A DNA stretch of 64,000 bases from Sesamum alatum (lineage: Eukaryota > Streptophyta > Magnoliopsida > Lamiales > Pedaliaceae): assembly GCA_034509735.1 (NCBI GenBank), contig JACGWO010000013.1, forward strand, positions 15,644,136-15,708,135, given 5' to 3'. The notes under the pieces were generated by a model, which saw only the letters and a list, made by a program, of their open reading frames with translations, searched no databases and was not told the origin of the DNA. Shown here one piece after another: positions 48,230 through 60,261 of this stretch (positions are counted from its first letter, which is position 1; every line of letters starts with the position of its first letter). Position numbers and translations under genes: made by a program.

Positions 48230-50281
48230 AATTTATACAACTGAATTGTTATTAACTGCCCTATGACGCTTCGTATATAACTCTCTCTTTCTTTTCAGCC
48301 TAGCAAGCTTGTAACCAACTTGAATTTCATTGATTTTTGCACCTACGAAAAGAAATTATTACATCATCATCGTCAATATATATAATAAAAATGCAATGAT
48401 GAGCTTCTAACAATTTAGTTCTTAACCTTCTCACCGAAAAGTGGGGAATGTAAATTTTTGAAAACTTTGAAAGCCTTACATGTATTATTCGTCATATATT
48501 TTTGGTATTTAGGCATTTTAGTCCTTTATCTTTCTACAGTAGCAAATAAATGTTGTAACTTTTTTTTTTTTGTGTGCAATTTTGGTCCGTCACTCGCCAG
48601 AGTTTGCAAATGTTGCTGCAACAAATATGTGCTCCGCACGTGCTTTTTTAAATTTGGGGCTTTTATTCTCATTGGTCAATTTTTGCCAACATGAAAGTAA
48701 ATTTTCGTCCTGTATTTTTGCACTTAAACGTTTAAGCTGTAGAAATTATTATTGCCAAACATGATCAAAATTGCAATCTAGTGTAAATTACTTACTTCTT
48801 AAGAGAACAGAAAGAGAAGAGTGATCCTGAAATGGTCAGAAATTAAATACTTAAGAGTACAAATTAATTAATCATGCATGAAATTAATAGAGCATCAAAA
48901 TGTAATTGCGTGTGCATGGATACATTTTATTTGTCTTCTGATTTTGTACTCGAATTGGAGTTCCTCTTAACTTCTCTAAGTTTGTAATGTTTGTACCCAC
49001 TAAGTTCTGTAATTATCTTTCATTGATTTTTATTTTATTTTCAATTATTGCATTTCATGAGTTAATGAAATATGTGATTTATGTGGTAGTTATAATATTT
49101 TTTATTTAATTCATATTCCTATTATGCTTATTTCAATTATTTTATGATTGATGATCTTGAATTAAAGAGGCCGGATCTTGCTAATATATACTTCTTTCGG
49201 CGAGTATTCATAGAAAGAAAGTTATAATTGTAATAATCACTATCTTTTATATTTAATTAATCATATAATTTTTAATCAATCGTTCAATAAAATAATTATT
49301 TTTTAACAAATATTTTTTCGATCATCTAACTTCTATCTACATAGTTTGATTTTTTTCAATTCCCATATATGCTGTTGATTTTTTGGCTTTTTTTATTTTT
49401 TATTTTTTTCCCCACTAAAAAGACAATACCTCATTGTTTGTCATATAAATTTAATTATTCGATTTATTTCTTTGTTCTCTTAAAGATATCTAATTTATGT
49501 GGTGTCCACCTTATAGAATTAGAAGTTTTCTGAGTTTGAGATTATATGATGCCACATTTTCTCATCTCATTTAATTATATATGGTGGGATTTTTTTTTTA
49601 ATTTTCAAGTTTTTGTCACAACCTACTTCTAATTCTAATTTATTTTTTAGTTTTCTCGATGAATTTAACTTCTTTTTGAATTTTTATTTGTTGTTTATTG
49701 TATTTTATACCTTTTATGCTTAATTTCCGAGCATGTTGTTCCAAACAACTTAAGACCAACCCATCTATTTTTATTTATGCGTTTGCAAGTAATTTCAAAG
49801 AAGTCTTTTGAGTTTAAGATTGCAAGCTAATATTTCAATCTATGGGTGAAACAATAGCATAAGGGGCAATGAAGATTTGGACCAAAAGTAGCAAAGAGTA
49901 AACAACGAAAGAAATTTTTACGATATAATTTTGACATTAGAATAAAAAAATTACAAATACTTTATTAAATAATTGAACAGAAGAAATACAATCAATATTG
50001 AAAAGTCTCAACAAAATAAAAAGAATAACCCGATATATATCTTTCTACATAATAATTTAAATAATTACTTGCATGCACAAATAAAATATATATCTGATTC
50101 ATTTTTTACAGTAGCAAAGAGTAAACAACAAAAGAAATTTTTACTATATAATTTTGATATTATAATAAAAAAATACAAATATTTTATTAAATAGTTTAAC
50201 CGAAGAAGTACAATCAATATTGAAAATTCTCAACAAAATAAAAAAAATTCAATATATATATATATATATATATTTCTACAT

Positions 50282-51095
50282 TGATGTGTACCGGAGTCCA
50301 CCAACACCACAAAACATCGAGGGATATTCAAGAAAGTCCCAAGATTGTAGGGGAGACTAACCTGCAGAGAGGGGTTAGCACTTCGATGTTTAAGTCAATA
50401 AGGTTCGACTTAATGAAATAAAGGGAAAACTTGAATAAAGTGAGAATAATCGTAAAGTGATATATTGTAGTGATAATTTGCGGAAAATATGTTGAAAATA
50501 ACCGAAGAATGGAGAAAAATCCATGTGAGTGTGAGTGCCAAGAGAATATAGATGTTAATTGAAAGTTGTAACTTGTAAGATGTAGGATGTCCTAAATGAC
50601 TGCCTGGCGTGTTCCTTTTATAGCTGGTGTTGAATCCAATTTTGGAGGAGTTAGATTGAGTTCGGTATATCGTTAGAAACCCTGAAAAGTTAACTTCTCA
50701 GCCCAACAAACTGCGTATACGGATTGGAGTTGAATTGATGAAAATATAACCGTTTAAGTTGACCCTTCCACATTTGCCAGATTTTTCGGGAAAGCAGTTT
50801 CTTGCTGAGAAAGATCCGGATCCTGACCAATCTACTAGGAATCTGGATTAGATTTTTTAGTATGACGTGGCTTTAGGTATTTGCTAGCTGTGTGATGTGG
50901 AATCCGATTGTTTGATGACTAGGCTTGCTGTACAAGCCTTTTCCGTGGACCTGCCAGATTAGTGTTTCAAAACTGGGCTTATATGTGAGGATTCTTACTG
51001 TTTTTAGGCCTGATGACCATGGTCGGCTGGGCTGCCTGTCCTGGGGGCCTATTACTAGCTCTTGGGCTGGCCCCGTGGATTTTTAGGGGGCATCA
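50282..51095 (-). mobile_element. Solo LTR inside the Helitron (left copy)
   Basis: Plus strand TGATGTGTACCGG to GGGGGCATCA, 814 bp, flanked by TACAT at 50277-50281 and 51096-51100. The minus strand has CTATAAAAGG near 50615, giving minus orientation. Confidence 0.88.
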
Positions 51096-51589
51096 TACAT
51101 AAAAATTTAAATAATTACTTGCATGCACAAATAGATTATATATTTTATTCATTTTTTAGTGATCACTTTCTATATTGTATTTGTTAGTAGACTTGTAGAA
51201 ACTAATATGACGTATTACATTAATTTTCTATTTGCGATAAATAGTTATTTTGCTTGTGATTTAGTGGGTTTCCACAACATCGAACTTACAGAAACAGGAT
51301 AATATATAATATCGTTTAGAGCAAAACTTAACTCATTATATTTGATATTTTATGATCTTATATTTTTTAAAATAATTTTTTTGGTTATTTTTTATTATAT
51401 TCATATCTAAAATAAAAGTTTTTTATATATGTACTCCTTCAATAGTAATTAGTCACTTGAAGTTATGTAATATTCACATTTTTTTTCTTTTGGTAATAAT
51501 TCTATAAAAGTAATGATAGCATACAATTAATATTTTTATAACAAATTTTATGTGTACTTAATGGTATAAGAATGGAAGATTGCAAATTT

Positions 51590-52160
51590 AAAGAAAAATA
51601 GCAAATTTGCGGCTGATTTCAATTTTTAAATAACATATAATGAATTTGCAGTTGATAATTAACGAATTTGCAGCTTATTCTAATTCCAATTACATAAAAT
51701 GGATTTGCGTCTATTTTCATTTTCGAGTTACGTATAACAAATTTGTGGTTGATTTCACTTTCCAATTAATTAAAATTATATGGTAAAAAAATAGTTATTA
51801 ACTTTCCAAATTTAAAATAAGAATATTTATTATAAAAAAAAATCAAAGTTCTAGAAAATTAGAATTTTGGTCAGAATTGAAGGATTTAGTAAGAAGACTT
51901 CCTTCAAAATTATATTTTGTTAAAACTAAGTTTTTTATAGCAAATTTTACGTGTACTTACTAGTCTAATAGTGAAAGATTGCAAATTTAAGAAAAAATAG
52001 CAAATTTGTAGTTGATTTCAATTTCTAAATAACATATAATGATTTGCAGCTGATTTTAATTCCAATTACATAAAATGGAAAAATCTTCATTTCCATTTTC
52101 CAATTGCGTATAACGGTTTTGCGGCTATTCACTCATGGCGACAGTCTTATTCATTAAGAC
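51590..52160. repeat. Degenerate repeats around AATTTGCRGCTGATT in the Helitron
   Basis: The words AATTTGCGGCTGATTTCAAT, AATTTGCAGCTTATTCTAA and ATTACATAAAATGGA recur at intervals of 40-60 bases. Larger modules ending in GACTTCCTTCAAAATTATAT repeat at about 51895 and 52497. The same set is present in the right copy and around 59900-60170. Confidence 0.7.
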
Positions 52161-52679
52161 ATATCTCAGATATTTTCAAGAAGCTAATTTGCAGCAACGA
52201 ATGAATTTGGAGCAAGTGTAGTGCTCATCTGTTGGTTTGTGTCTTACGTATTTCATATGGACTTGGTTGTGTATTGGGTTTGACTCTTAATAGATAATTT
52301 GATTTTCCTGTAAAAAAAAGAAAAGAATATGTATAAGAAATTTGTGGTAATTTCACTTTTCCATTAATTAAAATTATATGGTTAAAAAAGTTAGTTATTA
52401 ACTTTATAAATTTAAAATCGGAATATTTATTATAATTGTAAAAATTAAAATTCTAAAAATTAGAATTTTGGTCAAAATTGAAGAATTCCGTCAAAAGACT
52501 TCCTTCAAAATTATATTTTGTTAAAACTAATTATTTTGGTTAGTTTTTATTATATTTATATCCAATAATAATTTTTTTTATATATATACTCCTTCAATAG
52601 TAATTAGTTACTTGAAATTCTGTAATATTCACATTTTTTTTTCTTTTGCTAACAATTGTATAAAAAGCTGATGTAATAT

Positions 52680-53180
52680 TGATATGCAATTTTGTTACAC
52701 GTAGATATTAGTATAAAACCTCTTTTTTATTAAAATAATTTATGTTCCATCCAACTATTAGAAAAGTTAATAAAATTAAACAATTAATGAAAATTTAAGT
52801 TTATTTTTGTGAACTTTTCTTACGAAGATGAATATTCCTTTTTAATTTATATGTATGAATAAAACTTATACTTATCTATATCTTCTTCTAACTTAAATTT
52901 TATTAATGTTAATGCATTATATAAAATATTTCTTTATTTAGTTTCCCAAAATTTAAAATATTTCTAAAATATTGATATGCAATTTCGTTACATAGATATT
53001 AGTCTAAAACCTCTTTTTTTTATTAAAATAATTTATGTTTCATCCGACGATTAGAAAAGTCAATAAAATTAAACAATTAATAAAAAATTAAGTTTATTTT
53101 TGCGAACTTTTTTTTATGAAGATAAATATTACTTTTTAATTATATGTATGAATAAAAATTTTATATTTTATATATCTCTT
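52680..53180. repeat. Tandem duplication of a 0.3-kb unit in the Helitron
   Basis: 52680-52880 and 52975-53180 share GATATGCAATTTYGTTACA, AAAACCTCTTTTTT and AATTTAAGTTTATTTTTG in order, about 295 bases apart. Also seen in the right copy. Confidence 0.75.
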
Positions 53181-53539
53181 ATAATTATATTGATTACATA
53201 TATCATATATCTTTTATGATGCTATATGTCCGTCGTAAAGTATTTCACTATAATTACATTTTCAGATTAATTATAAACTTTGCAATTAAAAGTGCCATGC
53301 ATGCTAAAAGAAATAAATTTCTCTGTCTTTTTCTCATTTCTATTTGCTACATATGTTTACATGTATCGTATATCTTTTACGATGCTATATAGTCTATCAT
53401 AGAATATTTCTCATGGGATCAAGCTGTTAGATTCTCCAAACAAATTAATTGCAGTGATTACGAGAATAATCAATTACACGGAAAGCAAAATAATATAGGT
53501 TTAATCTTGTTCTTTTTAAAATTAATAATTAACACATAT

Positions 53540-54039
53540 NNNNNNNNNNNNNNNNNNNNNNNNNNNNNNNNNNNNNNNNNNNNNNNNNNNNNNNNNNNNN
53601 NNNNNNNNNNNNNNNNNNNNNNNNNNNNNNNNNNNNNNNNNNNNNNNNNNNNNNNNNNNNNNNNNNNNNNNNNNNNNNNNNNNNNNNNNNNNNNNNNNNN
53701 NNNNNNNNNNNNNNNNNNNNNNNNNNNNNNNNNNNNNNNNNNNNNNNNNNNNNNNNNNNNNNNNNNNNNNNNNNNNNNNNNNNNNNNNNNNNNNNNNNNN
53801 NNNNNNNNNNNNNNNNNNNNNNNNNNNNNNNNNNNNNNNNNNNNNNNNNNNNNNNNNNNNNNNNNNNNNNNNNNNNNNNNNNNNNNNNNNNNNNNNNNNN
53901 NNNNNNNNNNNNNNNNNNNNNNNNNNNNNNNNNNNNNNNNNNNNNNNNNNNNNNNNNNNNNNNNNNNNNNNNNNNNNNNNNNNNNNNNNNNNNNNNNNNN
54001 NNNNNNNNNNNNNNNNNNNNNNNNNNNNNNNNNNNNNNN
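53540..54039. other. Assembly gap of 500 N
   Basis: The run is exactly 500 long, a conventional placeholder size. Apparent reading frames through it have no meaning. Confidence 1.
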
Positions 54040-57000
54040 TTTAGTTCTCTAACCTTTCTCACCGAAAAGTGGGGGAATGTAAATTTTTTGAAACTTTGAA
54101 AGCCTTACATGTATTATTCGTCATATATATATTTCGGTATTTAGGCATTTTAGTGCCTTTATCTTCACTACAGTAGCAAATTAAAATGTTGTAACTTTTT
54201 TTTTTGTGTGCAATTTTGGTCCAATAGTCACTCACCAGAGTTTGCAAAATGTTGCATGCAACAAATATGTGCTCCGCACGTGTTTTTTTTTAAATTTGGG
54301 GCTTTTATTCTCATTGGTTCAATTTTTGCCAACATGAAAGTAAATTTTCGTCCTGTTATATATTTTTGCACTTAAAACGTTTAAGTCTTTTATCCTTCTA
54401 AGGTAGGAAAATTTTGTGATTTTGATTGGTCAAACGATCAATAGAAATTAAAAGCCCCAAATTATGAAGGCTGAGAACTTTTAGAGAAGAGAGATAATGG
54501 ACGGAACACGAATTTCATTTCTTAAAGAATCAAAATTCCAAACATTGATAATTAACATGATCAAAATTGCAATAGAACCTATGTGTATAAATATAAATAG
54601 GTGTAAATTACTTACATATTTAATAATTAGGTGAAAATTAACCAAGACATAATTAAAGAGAACAGAAGAGAAGAGTGATCTTAATTAGATCTGAAAATGG
54701 TCAGAAATTAAATACTTACATTGTCGAGTACAAATTAATTAATCATGCATGAAATTAATAGAGCATCAAAATGTAATTGCGTGTGCATGGATACATTTTA
54801 TTTGTCTTTCTGATTTTGTACTCGGATTGGAGTTCCTCTTAACTTCTCTAAGTTTGTAATTTTGTACCCACTAAGTTCTGTAATTATCTTTCATTGATTT
54901 TTTATTTTATTTTCAATTATATGCATTTCATGAGTTAATGAAATATGTGATTTATGTGGTAGTTATAATATTTTTTTATTTAATTCATATTCCTATTATG
55001 CTTATTTCAATTATTTTATGATTGATGATCTTGAATTAAAGAGGCCGGATCTTGCTAATATATACTTCTTTCGGCGAGTATTCATAGAAAGAAAGTTATA
55101 ATTGTAATAATCACTATCTTTTATATTTAATTAATCATATAATTTTTAATCAATCGTTTCAATAAAAATAATTATTTTTTAACAAATATTTTTTCGATCA
55201 TCTAACTTCTATCTACATAGTTTGATTTTTTTCAATTCCCATATATGCTGTTGATTTTTTGGCTTTTTTTATTTTTTATTTTTTTCCCCACTAAAAAGAC
55301 AATACTCATTGTTTGTCATATAAATTTTAATTATTCGATTTATTTCTTTGTTCTCTTAAAGATATCTAATTTATGTGGTGTCCACTCTTATAGAATTAGA
55401 AGTTTTCTGAGTTTGAGATTATATATGATGCCACATTTTCTCATCTCATTTAATTATATATGGTGGGATTTTTTTTTTAATTTTCAAGTTTTTGTCACAA
55501 CCTACTTCTAATTCTAATTTATTTTTTAGTTTTCTCGATGAATTTTAACTTCTTTTTGAATTTTTATTTGTTGTTTATTGTATTTTATACCTTTTATGCT
55601 TAATTTCCGAGCATGTTGTTCCAAACAACTTAAGACCAACCCATCTATTTTTATTTATGCGTTTGCAAGTAATTTCAAAGGAAGTTCTTTTGAGTTTAAG
55701 ATTGCAAGCTAATATTTTCAATCTATGGGGTGAAACAATAGCATAAGGGGCAATGAAGATTTGGACCAAAGTAGCAAAGAGTAAACAACGAAAGAAATTT
55801 TTACGATATAATTTTGACATTAGAATAAAAAAATTACAAATACTTTATTAAATAATTGAACAGAAGAAATACAATCAATATTGAAAAGTCTCAACAAAAT
55901 AAAAAGAATAACCCGATATATATCTTTCTACATAATAATTTAAATAATTACTTGCATGCACAAATAAAATATATATCTGATTCATTTTTTTACAGTAGCA
56001 AAGAGTAAACAACAAAAAGAAATTTTTACTATATATAATTTTGATATTATAATAAAAAAATACAAATTATTTATTAAATAGTTTAACCGAAGAAGTACAA
56101 TCAATATTGAAAATTCTCAACAAAATAAAAAAAATTCAATATATATTATATATATATTTTCTACATTGATGTGTACCGGAGTCCACCAACACACAAAAAC
56201 ATCGAGGGATATTCAAGAAAGTCCCAAGATTGTAGGGGAGACTAACCTGCAGAGAGGGGTTAGCACTTCGATGTTTAAGTCAATAAGGTTCGACTTAATG
56301 AAATAAAGGGAAAACTTGAATAAAGTGAGAATAATCGTAAAGTGATATATTGTAGTGATAATTTGCGGGAAAATATGTTGAAAATAACCGAAGAATGGAG
56401 AAAAATCCATGTGAGTGTGAGTGCCAAGAGAATATAGATGTTAATTGAAAGTTGTAACTTGTAAGATGTAGGATGTCCTAAATGACTGCCTGGCGTGTTC
56501 CTTTTATAGCTGGTGTTGAATCCAATTTTGGAGGAGTTAGATTGAGTTCGGTATATCGTTAGAAACCCTGAAAAAGTTAACTTCTCAGCCCAACAAACTG
56601 CGTATGGATTGGAGTTGAATTGATGAAAATATAACCGTTTAAGTTGACCCTTCCACATTTGCCAGATTTTTCGGGAAAGCAGTTTCTTGCTGAGAAAGAT
56701 CCGGATCCTGACCAATCTACTAGGAATCTGGATTAGATTTTTTAGTATGACGTGGCTTTAGGTATTGCTAGCTGTGTGATGTGGAATCCGATTGTTTGAT
56801 GACTAGGCTGCTGTACAAGCCTTTTCCGTGGACCTGCCAGATTAGTGTTTCAAAACTGGGCTTATATGTGAGGATTCTTACTGTTTTAGGCCTGATGACC
56901 ATGGTCGGCTGGGCTGCCTGTCCTGGGGGCCTATTACTAGCTCTTGGGCTGGCCCCGTGGATTTTGAGGGGGCATCATACATAAAAATTTAAATAATTAC

Positions 57001-59388
57001 TTGCATGCACAAATAGATTATATATTTTATTCATTTTTTTAGTGATCACTTTCTATATTGTATTTGTTAGTAGACTTGTAGAAACTAATATGACGTATTA
57101 CATTAATTTTCTATTTGCGATAAATAGTTATTTTGCTTGTGATTTAGTGGGTTTCCACAACATCGAACTTACAGAAACAGGATAATATATAATATCGTTT
57201 AGAGCAAAACTTAACTCATTATATTTGATATTTTATGATCTTATATTTTGTTAAAACTAATTTTTTTGGTTATTTTTTATTATATTCATATCTAAAATAA
57301 AAGTTTTTTATATATGTACTCCTTCAATAGTAATTAGTCACTTGAAGTTATGTAATATTCACATTTTTTCCTTTTGGTAATAATTCTATAAAAGTAATGA
57401 TAGCATACAATTAATATTTTTATAACAAATTTTATGTGTACTTAATGGTATAAGAATGGAAGATTGCAAATTTAAAGAAAAATAGCAAATTTGCGGCTGA
57501 TTTCAATTTTTAAATAACATATAATGAATTTGCAGTTGATTCTAATTAACGAATTTGCAGCTTATTCTAATTCCAATTACATAAAATGGATTTGCGTCTA
57601 TTTTCATTTTCGAGTTACGTATAACAAATTTGTGGTTGATTTCACTTTCCAATTAATTAAAATTATATGGTAAAAAATAGTTATTAACTTTCCAAATTTA
57701 AAATAAGAATATTTATTATAAAAAAATCAAAGTTCTAGAAAATTAGAATTTTGGTCAGAATTGAAGGATTTAGTAAGAAGACTTCCTTCAAAATTATATT
57801 TTGTTAAAACTAAGTTTTTTATAGCAAATTTACGTGTACTTACTAGTCTAATAGTGAAAGATTGCAAATTTAAGAAAAATAGCAAATTTGTAGTTGATTT
57901 CAATTTCTAAATAACATATAATGATTTGCAGCTGATTTTAATTCCAATTACATAAAATGGAAAAATCTTCATTTCCATTTTTCCAATTGCGTATAACGGT
58001 TTTGCGGCTATTCACTCATGGCGACAGTCTTATTCATTAAGACATATCTCAGATATTTTCAAGAAGCTAAGTTGCAGCAACGAATGAATTTGGAGCAAGT
58101 GTAGTGCTCATCTGTTGGTTTGTGTCTTACGTATTTCATATGGACTTGGTTGTGTATTGGGTTTGACTCTTAATAGATAATTTGATTTTCCTGTAAAAAA
58201 AATAAAAGAATGTGTATAAGAAATTTGTGGGTAATTTCACTTTTCCATTAATTAAAATTATATGGTACAAAAAGTTAGTTATTAACTTTATAAATTTAAA
58301 ATCGGAATATTTATTATAATTGTAAAAATCAAAATTCTAGAAAATTAGAATTTTGGTCAAAATTGAAGAATTCCGTCAAAAGACTTCCTTCAAAATTATA
58401 TTTTGTTAAAACTAATTATTTTGGTTAGTTTTTATTATATTCATATCCAATAATAATTTTTTTATATATCTATACTCCTTCAATAGTAATTAGTTACTTG
58501 AAATTCTGTAATATTCACATTTTTTTTCTTTTGCTAACAATTGTATAAAAAGCTAATGTAATATTGATATGCAATTTTGTTACATAGATATTAGTATAAA
58601 ACCTCTTTTTTTATTAAAATAATTTATGTTCCATCGAACTATTAGAAAAGTTAATAAAATTAAACAATTAATGAAAATTTAAGTTTATTTTTGTGAACTT
58701 TTCTTACGAAGATGAATATTCCTTTTTAATTTATATGTATGAATAAAACTTATACTTATCTATATCTTCTTCTAACTTAAATTTTATTAATGTTAATGCA
58801 TTATATAAAATATTTCTTTATTTAGTTTCCCAAAATTTAAAATATTTCTAAAATATTGATATGCAATTTCGTTACATAGATATTAGTCTAAAACCTCTTT
58901 TTTTTATTAAAATAATTTATGTTTCATCCGACGATTAGAAAAGTCAATAAAATTAAACAATTAATAAAAATTTAAGTTTATTTTTGCGAACTTTTTTTAT
59001 GAAGATAAATATTACTTTTTAATTATATGTATGAATAAAATTTATATTTATATATCTCTTATAATTATATTGATTACATATATCATATATCTTTTATGAT
59101 GCTATATCGTCCGTCGTAGAGTATTTCACTATAATTACATTTTCAGATTAATTATAAACTTTGCAATTAAAAGTGCCATGCATGCTAAAAGAAATAAATT
59201 TCTCTGTCTTTTTCTCATTTCTATTTGCTACATATGTTTACATGTATCGTAGAATATTTCTCATGGGATCAAGCTGTTAGATTCTCCAAACAAATTAATT
59301 GCAGTGATTACGAGAATAATCAATTACACGGAAAGCAAAATAATATAGGTTTAATCTTGTTCTTTTTAAAATTAATAATTAACACATA
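54040..59388. repeat. Right copy of the duplicated block
   Basis: Begins at the same point as 48414 and ends where the left copy stops at the gap. It is the longer version (5349 against 5126 bp). Confidence 0.95.
56167..56977 (-). mobile_element. Solo LTR inside the Helitron (right copy of the same insertion)
   Basis: 811 bp with TACAT at 56162-56166 and 56978-56982. It is the duplicate of 50282-51095 and probably not an independent insertion. Confidence 0.88.
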
Positions 59389-59632
59389 AAATTATATATA
59401 CATGAACTACAATACAAAATAAAATAATAAAAAAACTAAAAAATTCAACCAATACAAAAAATTTCATACCTGCTTGAGTAATTTTTTTTTCTTTTTTTCA
59501 TTTCTTGTGGAATTGAAGATCCTATTAATACAGAAAAATCATATATACATGAACTATAACAAACAAATTAAGATAATAAAAAATATTTAAAATCAAGCAA
59601 AAGAAAAATTTTCATACCTGCTTGAGTACTCG

Positions 59633-59680
<48 letters not shown>

Positions 59681-59790
59681 ATAAATCCATAATTAACACA
59701 TAAAATTTACATATAAATTATAAAACAGAATAAGATAATAAAAAAATAAAAACAAACAAAATCAAATATTTCATACCTACTTGATCAGTG
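59376..59790. repeat. Three diverged tandem units plus (CT)n
   Basis: Each unit goes from TAATTAACACATAAAAT or similar to TTTCATACCTGCTTGAG. Ends fall near 59479, 59628 and 59787. A (CT)n tract at 59636-59677 sits between the second and third. Similar units recur in the next Helitron between 61700 and 62560. Confidence 0.65.
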
Positions 59791-60261
59791 TGTGCAAAGA
59801 ATGTAAAACAATTACATATGACGAATGTATGTGTCTTTTTTTCATGCATCCATATATAATATTTTATGTGTACTTATTGCTCTAAGAGTGGAAGATTAGT
59901 TGCAAATTTAAAGGGAAAAAAATTACGACTGATTTCAATTACATAAATCGATATGCGGCTATTCAGTTTACATATAAAAATTTTGTGGTTGATTCGACTT
60001 TCCAATTAAGTAAAATTATATAGTAAAAAGATTAATTATTAACTTTCCATACTTAAAGTTAGGTAGTAAAATTTACGGCTGATTAATTATATAAAACTGA
60101 TTTGCGGCTATTTCCATTTTCAATTTTACGTATAATAAATTTGTGGTTGATTTGACTTTTGGTCAAAATTAGTTATAATAAAAAAATCAAAATTCTAGAA
60201 AATTAGATTTTTGGTCAAAATTGAAGGATTTAGTCAAAAGACTTCTTTCAAATATATATAA

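Larger units (their letters stand above)
48414..53539. repeat. Left copy of a 5.1-5.3 kb direct duplication flanking the N gap
   Basis: It matches 54040-59388 from TTTAGTTCT to AATTAACACATA with small indels, many in homopolymers. It lacks a segment of about 170-200 bases that the other copy has near 54385-54660. Non-coding Helitron sequence with a solo LTR. Confidence 0.95.
38747..60261 (-). mobile_element. Autonomous-type Helitron, decayed and interrupted
   Basis: The 3' end is at 38747: the minus strand ends in a hairpin (stem CCRTRC/GCACGG, loop ATA, at 38759-38773), about eight bases, then CTAA followed by T, as the CTRR|T rule predicts. Rep-helicase and RPA-like pseudogenes lie within, same strand. 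The 5' end is probably at 60261, where the family's 5'-terminal sequence (minus strand TTTGAAAGAAGTCTTTTGAC) meets the next Helitron; its first bases (TCTATTA) are missing. A solo LTR, the N gap and the doubled block lie inside; without the doubling the element is roughly 16 kb. Confidence 0.7.

Noticed and set aside
53507..54062. Open frames across the N run
   Set aside because: They consist of unknown bases; there is no evidence for any coding sequence.
55245..56984. Open frames in the right copy of the duplicated block
   Set aside because: They do not persist in the left copy because of indels, and lie in LTR or AT-rich Helitron DNA.
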